Assembly (NCBI GenBank): GCA_002325785.1
Contig: DCSU01000147.1
Location: 15,088-29,482, forward strand
From: Bacteroidales bacterium UBA1458
GTDB lineage: Bacteria; Bacteroidota; Bacteroidia; Bacteroidales; VadinHA17
Direction of reading: 5' to 3'
Length of the DNA stretch: 14,395 nucleotides
Part shown: positions 8,679 through 14,395 of the stretch, in pieces
Position numbering within the stretch: position 1 is the first letter of the stretch
Layout: each line of letters opens with the position of its first letter
Position numbers and translations under genes: made by a program
Notes under the pieces: model-generated
Seen by the model: only the letters and a program-made list of their open reading frames with translations
The model's database searches: none
Told to the model about the DNA's origin: nothing

Positions 8679-8708
8679 TTTGCTTTTAAGCAGAATTAAT
8701 TATCTTCG
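8679..8708 (+). promoter_or_regulatory. Bacteroidota-type promoter for the acyl-ligase gene
   Basis: TTTG at 8679-8682 is followed by 18 bases and then TATCTTCG at 8701-8708. The Bacteroidota consensus is TTTG, about 19 bases, TAnnTTTG; only one defined base differs (C for T). Transcription would begin near 8715, giving a leader of about 40 bases before the ATG at 8754, a sensible distance. Confidence 0.55.
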
Positions 8709-8753
8709 GCCACTTGAGTTAAGTAAAAGATTGTATAATTAATACCTGTGACC

Positions 8754-10286
8754 ATGTTACTCCATCAGCAATTTGTACGAACAGCGAAGAAGCATTCCGC
8801 GAAGCTGGCAGTGATTGACAAGACAACCGGGAAGAGTGTTACCTACTCCAGGGCACTTATCGGGGCTCTCATACTCAGCTCCAAGTTTAAGAAATATGAC
8901 AGGGGCTTCATTGGAATAATGATCCCTACCTCCGCCGGTGCTGCGCTGGCAAATGTTGGAGCACTGATGAGCGGCAGGATACCTGTTATGATCAATTATT
9001 CAACAGGCGCTGAGGCTAACGCAAGGTACGCACAGAAAAAGTGCAAATTCAAAACAATCATTACCTCGAAAGCACTGCTTGAAAAAATTAATTGTCCCCT
9101 GATTGAGGGAATGGTACTCATTGAGGATATTATGGCGAGTGTCTCAACCGGCGACAAGCTCAAGGCTGCCCTGATGACGAAATTGCCCGTCGGCATTATC
9201 CTGAACTCAGTTCACGGCGGCAATGAAAATGACACAGCTGCCATACTGTTTACAAGCGGAAGTGAAAAAGATCCGAAGGCGGTGCAGCTTTCGCACAGGA
9301 ACCTCATCTCAAATATTGAGAGTTTCAGCAATTACGTGCACATATCCGAATCGGATATCCTGCTTGCCAACCTTGTTTTCTACCATATATTCGGACTGAC
9401 GGTAAATCTCTGGGTGGTCTTCTACCACGGAATGACTATGGTTTCATATGCAAATCCCCTTGATTTCCAGACGATCAGCAACATTGCCCGCACTGAGAAG
9501 CCCACCATCATGGTCGGGACTCCCAGTTTCTTCTGGGGTTATCTCAATAAATCCGAACCCGGCGATTACAAATCTTTAAGGCTCATGGTTGCTGGAGCTG
9601 ATAAGTGTCCTGATACTCTGAGAGACGGCTTCATGAAGAAGCATGGCGTTACCCTTCTCGAGGGGTATGGTGCCACGGAAACATCCCCTGTAATATCTGT
9701 TAACTCCCTGGAATTTAACAGGCCGGGCAGTACCGGGAAAGTAATTCCCAACGTAACTGTCAGGATTGAGCATTTAGAAACCGGTGAACTCTGCAAAACC
9801 GGAGAAGTGGGGAAAATTATGGTTAAGGGCGATCTGGTAATGAAGGGATACTATGAAGATCCCCAGATGACATCCGAGGTACTTGTGGATGGCTGGTACA
9901 ATACCGGTGACATGGGTTACTTTGATGCGGATGGATACCTGTGGCACGCCGGCCGCTTCAAGAGATTTGCAAAGGTGGGAGGGGAGATGATCTCTCTTGT
10001 CAAGGTTGAAAATGTTCTCGAGAAGTTGCTTCCTGAGGGTGTATCATGCTGCGTTGTTGAGATCCCTGATGAGAAGAAGGGGTCATATATTGTTGCCTCG
10101 GTATCTGCAGAGGTTCATAAGACTGAGATACTCAGGAAGATGATGAATGAGCTGCCGAGCATAGCTCTTCCAAGGGAGTTTGTTGTTATCAGCGAATTGC
10201 CCATGATGAGCACCGGGAAGATTGACTTCCGGACCACCACTAAGATGGTTCAGGAGATCATGAATAAATCGGGATTCGCCGGGTAG
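8754..10286 (+). CDS. AMP-binding acyl-activating enzyme, similar to the acyl-ACP synthetase half of Aas
   Basis: The product has 510 residues from the ATG at 8754; a GTG at 8748 would add two more. It belongs to the adenylate-forming superfamily, which activates a carboxylic acid with ATP and transfers it to a thiol. Visible motifs are the phosphate-binding loop ILFTSGSEKDPKAVQLSHRN (about 164-183), EGYGATETSPV (about 303-313), YNTGDMGYF (about 382-390), the hinge region GRFKRFAKVGGEMISL (about 400-415), and the catalytic lysine K489 in STGKIDFR. The phrase RFAKVGGEM closely recalls Aas, the bifunctional 2-acyl-glycerophosphoethanolamine acyltransferase/acyl-ACP synthetase, but the PlsC-like acyltransferase half is absent. 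A role in loading fatty acids onto ACP or CoA is inferred. The substrate is unknown, and no transmembrane segment is obvious. The usual PKG of the phosphate loop reads PKA. It is transcribed alone and is convergent with corA. Confidence 0.88.
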   Translation: MLLHQQFVRTAKKHSAKLAVIDKTTGKSVTYSRALIGALILSSKFKKYDRGFIGIMIPTSAGAALANVGALMSGRIPVMINYSTGAEANARYAQKKCKFKTIITSKALLEKINCPLIEGMVLIEDIMASVSTGDKLKAALMTKLPVGIILNSVHGGNENDTAAILFTSGSEKDPKAVQLSHRNLISNIESFSNYVHISESDILLANLVFYHIFGLTVNLWVVFYHGMTMVSYANPLDFQTISNIARTEKPTIMVGTPSFFWGYLNKSEPGDYKSLRLMVAGADKCPDTLRDGFMKKHGVTLLEGYGATETSPVISVNSLEFNRPGSTGKVIPNVTVRIEHLETGELCKTGEVGKIMVKGDLVMKGYYEDPQMTSEVLVDGWYNTGDMGYFDADGYLWHAGRFKRFAKVGGEMISLVKVENVLEKLLPEGVSCCVVEIPDEKKGSYIVASVSAEVHKTEILRKMMNELPSIALPREFVVISELPMMSTGKIDFRTTTKMVQEIMNKSGFAG

Positions 10287-10296
10287 CTGAAGAATT

Positions 10297-11325
10297 TTAC
10301 ACAGATTTCTTCCTGTCCTTGCGCTCAAGCCATCTGATAAACAGGAAATTGGCCAGCCCTATGACTACCATAATGGCTGCAAAGATTGGGTAAGAGTGCC
10401 GGATGTTATTTTCTCCGCCGGTCATCACCGTCCATTCACTCATTCCAAAGATTCCTGCCAGGAGGGTCAGAGGCATGAAGATGGTTGTAATCAATGTTAG
10501 TCGTCTGACGGTAGCGTTGGTCTGGTTTGAGTCGCGCGCCATCTGGTTGCTGAGCATAGAGGCATAGAGTTCCATCAGGCTGGTCACATTATCGCGGTGA
10601 CTCTCCGTCATCTCAAGGAAATTTGAAAGGTGGTCAAAGATATCACGGTAGTGTACCGAGGCCTTCTCCGGCACCCACTCACAGTCGTTGCGGCTGATCT
10701 TGATTAGTATCTCGCGTTCGTGGAACAGGCTCTTGCGCAGGCCAAGCAGGTTCCGGCGGAGGTAGGTCAGCATAGCGGGATCAAAGGTTGATGGCGAACC
10801 CAGTATTGCCTCCTCGGCGCGGTCAATATCGGCTTCGGCCTTATCCACTGCATCAGCCATCTGGTCGACAATATAGTCAAGAATAATATGCATCAGCCAT
10901 GCCGGACCGCGTTTAACGACTGCGATGTTCCTCTCAATGACTGCCTTTAGCCCGTCTATCGGGTACTTTGTCGCCTCTGAGTATCCGCTCACGGTTACCA
11001 GGTATTTTTCACCGATGAAAAGATCTACCTCATCCGACATCAGTTCCTCCTGCTCATATTGCAGAGCATTAAAAACGAGAAAGGAGTAGTTTGGGAACTC
11101 ATCCAGCTTCGGGACCTGGTTCTCATCAGTACAGTCCTCAAGTGAAAGAGGATGGATGCCAAGTGGTTCGATTAGGTCAGCAAGGTCTTCGCGCGAAGCT
11201 TTTATGTAGTTGAACCAGACATACCCGCCATCGTTCAATGCGGCGACTGCCCCGGCGAATGTGCTTATCTTTTCGAGGCTGCCGCCGGATGTGATGTGGT
11301 AAAATTCAGATTTGGCCATATCCAT
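10297..11325 (-). CDS. corA: CorA-family divalent cation transporter with GMS in place of GMN
   Basis: The product has 342 residues from the ATG complementary to 11323-11325; a second ATG two codons in is equally possible. The layout is that of CorA: a cytoplasmic alpha/beta domain (about 1-160), long helices (about 165-270), then two C-terminal transmembrane helices (LTLITTIFMPLTLLAGIFGM at about 276-295, and YPIFAAIMVVIGLANFLFI at about 309-327) with a basic tail. CorA works as a homopentameric channel, and the GMN tripeptide at the end of TM1 forms the ion-selectivity site. Here residues 294-296 read Gly-Met-Ser (codon AGT), followed by EW instead of the common F-x-x-M-P-E-L loop. Transport of Mg2+, Co2+ or another divalent ion is inferred, and the substitution makes the ion uncertain. 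It lies 59 bases downstream of hepT on the same strand. No separate promoter was found, so read-through is possible. Confidence 0.92.
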   Translation of the reverse strand: MDMAKSEFYHITSGGSLEKISTFAGAVAALNDGGYVWFNYIKASREDLADLIEPLGIHPLSLEDCTDENQVPKLDEFPNYSFLVFNALQYEQEELMSDEVDLFIGEKYLVTVSGYSEATKYPIDGLKAVIERNIAVVKRGPAWLMHIILDYIVDQMADAVDKAEADIDRAEEAILGSPSTFDPAMLTYLRRNLLGLRKSLFHEREILIKISRNDCEWVPEKASVHYRDIFDHLSNFLEMTESHRDNVTSLMELYASMLSNQMARDSNQTNATVRRLTLITTIFMPLTLLAGIFGMSEWTVMTGGENNIRHSYPIFAAIMVVIGLANFLFIRWLERKDRKKSV

Positions 11326-11384
11326 ATGCTATTTTAAATGATAAGTGGATTAACATTTGAATTATTGAATTGTACGCTGGATCA

Positions 11385-11738
11385 CTAAACATTGAATTCA
11401 CTTCTTAAGATGACTTCTATAACTTTCTTTAATAAAGGCAAATCCTTCTTGGCAGTATCCCATATTACTTTGTCCTCAATAGCATGATATTCGTGCAGGA
11501 TAAAATTTCTGAAAGCCCTGACCTTATACCAGGGAAACTCATATTTATCCAGGATCTCTTCATCGACATGAATAATTGCTTCGCCGATGACTGCAAATTG
11601 AAAAAGGGTAGCGTCAATTGTCTTTCTGTCATTCAGGAAGGAAGTTTTAGAGTAATCCTCTATGAAATTTTCAACTGTTATAATGGAGTCCAGTATGTGA
11701 CTCAGTCGGTCCCTGTTAGATATTTTTTTATTTTTCAT
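11385..11738 (-). CDS. hepT: HepT-like HEPN-domain toxin (RNase)
   Basis: This 117-residue all-helical protein has the HEPN/HepT signature Arg-x4-His-x-Tyr at residues 77-84 (R77, H82, Y84, read as RNFILHEY), after the family's FQFAVIGEAI helix (46-55). In characterised HepT/MntA pairs the Arg and His form the RNase active site, and the tyrosine of this motif is the residue AMPylated by MntA. All three are present, so the protein looks catalytically intact. It overlaps the upstream HTH-MNT gene by 11 bases (start ATG complement of 11736-11738), a strong sign of translational coupling with the antitoxin first. A 60-base sample here (11641-11700) has 19 G/C, against 34 in a sample of corA (10801-10860), which fits an accessory or acquired cassette. 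The host RNA target is unknown. Confidence 0.9.
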   Translation of the reverse strand: MKNKKISNRDRLSHILDSIITVENFIEDYSKTSFLNDRKTIDATLFQFAVIGEAIIHVDEEILDKYEFPWYKVRAFRNFILHEYHAIEDKVIWDTAKKDLPLLKKVIEVILRSEFNV

Positions 11739-12321
11739 AGATCAGAATCAGTTCCGGTGTAATACGTTTAAGTATTTCAGGGTTAACTGCGCTATGCATG
11801 ACAACATCTACCTTCAATGGGATCAGCTTCTCCAACTGATATTTTATTTCAGCAATATCAAACAAGGTAAATGATTTTTTAGCAGGGACCTGTACAAGTA
11901 TATCCATGTCGCTGTTAATATCATGTTCATCCCGTGCATAAGAACCGAACAACCATGCTTTTTTCACCTTGTTTTGCTTCCTGAAGTACTCTTTTACTCT
12001 TTTAATTATCTGTGCTCTGGTAACCGGTTCAGCGGACAGATATCCAATTCTTTTTTCTGCAAGGGAAATCGCTTCAATTGCCTGTACCTCCCCACCCACC
12101 TCAGAAATTATTTTATCAGCGAGCCACAGGACCATAAGAGTACCCGGTTCAACCCCAAAGTACTCTTCCAGTTTTATGACATTGACCCTGGTTGCGGTGC
12201 GTATGCCATTCTCTATTTTACTCAGTATTGCCTGATCAATATCAAGAAACGAGGCAACCTTTCTTAAAGGATCTCCTTTCTGTTGTCGCAACTGACGAAT
12301 TTTAAGTGCGAAGCTCAACAT
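11728..12321 (-). CDS. mntA: Helix-turn-helix (XRE-type) fused to MNT nucleotidyltransferase: MntA-like antitoxin and likely autoregulator
   Basis: The product has 197 residues from the ATG complementary to 12319-12321. An in-frame ATG at 12336 and a TTG at 12354 exist, but they fall on or before the predicted transcription start, and the chosen start begins directly at the HTH domain. Residues about 1-65 are a Cro/XRE helix-turn-helix (LRKVASFLDIDQAILSKIENG, about 19-39). Residues about 100-197 are a minimal nucleotidyltransferase with Gly-Ser-x10-Asp-x-Asp (G126 S127, D138, D140) and a third acidic residue D172 in VDVV, so the catalytic set is complete. MntA enzymes AMPylate HepT and silence it. 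A DNA-binding domain on the antitoxin would add autoregulation, which typical minimal MntA proteins lack. It is first in a two-gene operon, overlapping hepT. A 60-base sample (11941-12000) has 23 G/C. Confidence 0.87.
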   Translation of the reverse strand: MLSFALKIRQLRQQKGDPLRKVASFLDIDQAILSKIENGIRTATRVNVIKLEEYFGVEPGTLMVLWLADKIISEVGGEVQAIEAISLAEKRIGYLSAEPVTRAQIIKRVKEYFRKQNKVKKAWLFGSYARDEHDINSDMDILVQVPAKKSFTLFDIAEIKYQLEKLIPLKVDVVMHSAVNPEILKRITPELILIYEK

Positions 12322-12330
12322 TATTGAATT

Positions 12331-12361
12331 AATCATATTGACAAATATAGTCAAAATAATT
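12331..12361. promoter_or_regulatory. Long imperfect dyad, candidate operator for the HTH-MNT/HepT operon
   Basis: The core TTGAC (12338-12342), 7 bases, GTCAA (12350-12354) is a perfect inverted repeat. Extending it to 12-base arms (12331-12342 and 12350-12361) keeps 10 of 12 pairs. The dyad is centred on base 12346, inside the predicted -7 element of the operon and just upstream of the HTH-bearing antitoxin gene. This is where an autorepressor would be expected to bind. Confidence 0.55.
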
Positions 12362-12372
12362 TATTCAACAAT
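12342..12372 (-). promoter_or_regulatory. Bacteroidota-type promoter for the HTH-MNT/HepT operon
   Basis: Read on the minus strand, TATATTTG (complement of 12342-12349) is a perfect TAnnTTTG. Nineteen bases upstream lies ATTG (complement of 12369-12372), one base from TTTG. Transcription would begin near 12335, about 14 bases before the ATG at 12321. That supports this start over the ones further upstream. Confidence 0.5.
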
Positions 12373-12403
12373 AGATATTAAATTTTTTCTAGTGCCAAAA
12401 TTG

Positions 12404-12419
12404 AGCACAATAAAGTGCT
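12404..12419 (-). terminator. Weak hairpin downstream of the lipoate-ligase-like gene
   Basis: AGCAC (12404-12408), the loop AATAAA and GTGCT (12415-12419) form a 5-base-pair stem. On the minus strand it is followed by CAATTTT. It lies about 70 bases after the stop of the lipoate-ligase-like gene and before the next promoter. The stem is short and the U-run brief. GTGC at 12392-12395 can pair with GCAC at 12405-12408 instead. Confidence 0.3.
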
Positions 12420-12490
12420 GCCGGGGAACCCTTTGCGAATAAAGCAAGTTGAACCAGAGGAAGTCAGGGCAGGCTCTGATAAATCAAAGA

Positions 12491-13102
12491 TCAGGAAGCT
12501 TCTTTTGGGACGTGTGTGAGAATGGCGGCAATATCTTGAAATGTAATGTTGTAACCCTCGTTCCTGAGCGATGTTACAAACTCAGCATGGGGGCGGTACC
12601 GGCGGTAATCGGGTTCGCGCGAGGGGTGTCTGAGGTACCTCCCGAAGATAGAGGGGTCACCGGCCAGATTGAGCACAGCATGATATACAAGGCGATTCTC
12701 GCGGCGGTGCATTGATGAACCCAGAATCTTCCTGTGCCCGATGGTGATGTCTGAAATCCCCCTGGTACCATAATTTTTTACCCCGAGATCTGAAAGCACA
12801 TCGAGTATCCTTCCGTTGACCTCCATGAAAAACTCCTTTGACCGGGCCATCTCCGTGAACTCGCGGGCCACAGTGATAACAGCCATTTCCGGCGTGAGTA
12901 TGACCGCCTCGCCGCCGGTAGGACGTTTGGTCACGGGTATGCCGTCAGACAATACATTTTTCGTTATCAATGACCTCTCCGGGGTGTTGCTCTGTCCCAG
13001 AACGATGACCGTCTCCGCCGGCTGCCAGACGAGCATGCCACCACCCGTTCCGCCGAAGATGACGGCATCGGGCAGGTCATATGGTCTCAACTCAACGAGC
13101 AT
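12491..13102 (-). CDS. Small lipoate-protein ligase/octanoyltransferase family protein
   Basis: The 203-residue product shows the biotin/lipoate A/B transferase fold. Visible motifs are TVIVLGQSN (31-39), KRPTGGEAVIL (59-69, matching the RRxSGGGAV lipoate-binding loop), and GHRKILGSSMHRR (122-134), whose lysine K125 is the expected ligase lysine, then LVYHAVLNL (138-146). Known relatives attach lipoate or octanoate to a lysine of the E2 and GcvH lipoyl domains. The sequence has no cysteine at all, so the Cys acyl-enzyme route of LipB, LipM and LipL is not available, which favours LplA-like chemistry. It is short for LplA: the usual N-terminal strand and helix before the VLGQ motif are nearly absent, and an in-frame TGA (complement of 13106-13108) blocks any longer start. 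There is no separate C-terminal domain. It follows the dihydrolipoamide dehydrogenase gene by 12 bases, an obvious operon that supports lipoate metabolism. Confidence 0.82.
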   Translation of the reverse strand: MLVELRPYDLPDAVIFGGTGGGMLVWQPAETVIVLGQSNTPERSLITKNVLSDGIPVTKRPTGGEAVILTPEMAVITVAREFTEMARSKEFFMEVNGRILDVLSDLGVKNYGTRGISDITIGHRKILGSSMHRRENRLVYHAVLNLAGDPSIFGRYLRHPSREPDYRRYRPHAEFVTSLRNEGYNITFQDIAAILTHVPKEAS

Positions 13103-13114
13103 TCTTCAACAGTC

Positions 13115-14395
13115 TCAGGCTTTATGTACAGGCTTGCCAACGGCGTCGGCACCAGCTTCCAGGAAGACCTCTGAGATGGTCGGGTGGGCATGCATTGTAT
13201 GAGCCACATCCCAAACCGTGCTCTCAACGGCCATGTAAGCCGCTGCCTCACTGATAAGGTCAGTGGCGTTGCTGGCAATGATCTGAACGCCAAGAACCTC
13301 GCCGTACTTAGGCTCCGAAATAATCCGCAGTACACCCTCGGGCTGTCCCTCGGTGAGAGCCTTGCCGTTGGCTGACAGCGGGAACTCGTTGACTTTGTAT
13401 TCAACACCCTCCGCAGTAAGCTGCTGCTCAGTCCGGCCAATCTGTGCAATCTCCGGGTCAGTATATATTGTCAGCGGAACCCGGTCGGTTTCCATTGTCT
13501 CAGTGATACCAAGGATATGGTTCACCGCGGCCATCGCCTGTGCCGAAGCGGCATGGGCATAGATGCTCCTGCCGTTGACGTCGCCGACGGCATAGACACC
13601 CTTAATGCTTGTCATAAAATGCTCATCAGTGACATAAAAACTTTCATTTGCCTCAGGCTTCAGCGATCCCACAGGTTTGATACCCTTGCGGGGCATGCAG
13701 TTAACGACACCTTCATATTCATCAAGGTTGATGGAATCATAACCTGCCGTACCCTCGATGACCTTTATCTTCAGTGAATCAAGCCTGCGGCTGATGTATG
13801 CATTGAGATAATCGTCAAGCGCCGGGAAGACCTTATCTGCCGTCTTGAGGAGCGTAACCTCCTTGCCGATGAGTGAAAGCAGCTGTGATACTTCAGCTGA
13901 AACGGGGCCCTCACCAACCACCAGGAGCTTCTGGGGTATCTCCTTCATTGAGAAAAAGCTTTCGAGGTTGAGGATCTTATTCTCATTCACCTTAAAGGGC
14001 AGAGCTCTTGGATATGATCCTGTGGCAATGATAATATTCTTTGTTGTAAGCTTGCGGTTGTCTACAACCACCGTATCAGCTGCCTCGACAGATGCATTGC
14101 CGATGATTGTCTCAACGTTGTTTTTCTTAAGCAGGTATTCAACTCCTTTAGTCAGCCTCCTGACTATGCGTTCGGACCGTTTGACACCCTTCTCCCAACT
14201 GAATGTCAGCTTTTTGGGATCAAGGCCTTCCACTCCGAAGTCGGCCGCCATTCCCAGTCTTGAGAAGTATTTTGCGCTCTCGAGCATTGCCTTGGAGGGG
14301 ATACATCCCCAGTTAAGGCACATCCCGCCCACATGCTTCTTCTCAATCACGACAGTCTTCAGTCCTGCCTGTCCCGCCCGGATGGCGGCCACATA
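13115..14395 (-). CDS. lpdA: Dihydrolipoamide dehydrogenase (E3), N-terminus cut by the window edge
   Basis: 426 residues are visible and the frame is open at the right edge (YVAAIRAGQAG is the tail of the first FAD-binding loop), so roughly 15 residues are missing. This flavoprotein reoxidises dihydrolipoyl groups of 2-oxoacid dehydrogenase or glycine-cleavage complexes with NAD+. In visible numbering, the redox disulfide is C26/C31 in GGMCLNWGCIPSK, the NAD-binding loop is VVGEGPVSAEV (159-169), the second FAD motif is GVYAVGDVNGRS, and the catalytic His-Glu pair is H404/E409 in HAHPTISE, near the C-terminus. All catalytic residues are present. The NAD loop reads GxGxxS where GxGxxG is usual. 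The middle region is somewhat short, with a predicted total of about 440-445 residues. The lipoate-ligase-like gene starts 12 bases after its stop. Confidence 0.93.
   Translation of the reverse strand, partial: YVAAIRAGQAGLKTVVIEKKHVGGMCLNWGCIPSKAMLESAKYFSRLGMAADFGVEGLDPKKLTFSWEKGVKRSERIVRRLTKGVEYLLKKNNVETIIGNASVEAADTVVVDNRKLTTKNIIIATGSYPRALPFKVNENKILNLESFFSMKEIPQKLLVVGEGPVSAEVSQLLSLIGKEVTLLKTADKVFPALDDYLNAYISRRLDSLKIKVIEGTAGYDSINLDEYEGVVNCMPRKGIKPVGSLKPEANESFYVTDEHFMTSIKGVYAVGDVNGRSIYAHAASAQAMAAVNHILGITETMETDRVPLTIYTDPEIAQIGRTEQQLTAEGVEYKVNEFPLSANGKALTEGQPEGVLRIISEPKYGEVLGVQIIASNATDLISEAAAYMAVESTVWDVAHTMHAHPTISEVFLEAGADAVGKPVHKA

Larger units (their letters stand above)
8423..8753. other. 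Divergent intergenic region between the macroglobulin and acyl-ligase genes
   Basis: This 331-base non-coding stretch separates two divergent genes. It contains a small perfect hairpin (CAGGC 8471-8475, loop of 8, GCCTG 8484-8488) in the probable leader of the macroglobulin gene. It also holds an A/T-rich dyad at 8593-8607 and a good rightward promoter at 8679-8708. I could not find a convincing leftward promoter for the macroglobulin. Short frames on both strands cross the region but have no recognisable protein features. No tRNA or known RNA family was recognised. Confidence 0.5.

Noticed and set aside
11357..11398. Three copies of TTGAATT around the end of hepT
   Set aside because: Short A/T-rich words with irregular spacing, one inside the coding sequence; expected by chance in this composition and not a repeat array.
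11484..11762. 92-residue plus-strand frame opposite hepT and the end of the HTH-MNT gene
   Set aside because: Antisense shadow of two motif-complete overlapping genes.
12449..12715. 88-residue plus-strand frame opposite the lipoate-ligase-like gene
   Set aside because: Half of it is antisense to conserved coding sequence and nothing recognisable is encoded.
1..14395. CRISPR arrays, insertion sequences, tRNA or rRNA genes
   Set aside because: Intergenic stretches were read on both strands. No regularly spaced repeats, transposase, terminal inverted repeats, cloverleaf or rRNA sequence was recognised.

Overview
The window looks like chromosomal DNA of a Bacteroidota bacterium, probably Bacteroidales or a close relative. 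Four things point there. A very large alpha-2-macroglobulin-like protein carries a SusC-type carboxypeptidase-regulatory plus TonB-plug module with the hallmark EEVVVVGYG. A small signal-peptide/coiled-coil/transmembrane protein belongs to a family I know from Bacteroidota. Two sites match the Bacteroidota sigma promoter (TTTG, about 19 bases, TAnnTTTG). Shine-Dalgarno sequences are generally absent. No rRNA, tRNA, CRISPR array or insertion sequence was seen.

Layout from left to right. Bases 1-477 (+) are the C-terminal part of an M19 membrane-dipeptidase-like peptidase. Convergent to it is aroC (549-1547, -), chorismate synthase, in a short form. After a roughly 310-base divergent intergenic region comes a 201-residue secreted or membrane coiled-coil protein (1857-2462, +). 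It converges on the giant alpha-2-macroglobulin-like gene (2546-8422, -), with a hairpin over the latter's stop codon. A roughly 330-base divergent intergenic region holds a good Bacteroidota promoter for an Aas-like AMP-binding acyl ligase (8754-10286, +). This converges, with 10 bases between stops, on a CorA-type transporter (10297-11325, -) whose GMN signature reads GMS. Next is an A/T-rich two-gene toxin-antitoxin module of the HepT/MntA type (11385-12321, -). Its antitoxin is fused to an N-terminal helix-turn-helix and is preceded by a promoter embedded in a long dyad. Last is a two-gene unit (12491-14395, -) of dihydrolipoamide dehydrogenase (5' end cut by the window) followed by a small lipoate-ligase-like protein.

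Functional links. The dihydrolipoamide dehydrogenase and lipoate-ligase-like genes form an apparent lipoate-metabolism operon, in which one protein would attach the cofactor and the other reoxidise it. The HepT/HTH-MNT pair forms a self-contained module in which the antitoxin could both modify the toxin and repress the operon. The other genes are mostly single transcription units.

The best candidates for something unusual are: (i) the SusC-type regulatory/plug module placed where a bait region would lie in the macroglobulin; (ii) the HTH-MNT/HepT cassette with its operator-promoter overlap; (iii) the GMS variant of CorA; and (iv) a cysteine-free, N-terminally minimal lipoate-ligase homologue. 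None is proven novel from sequence alone.
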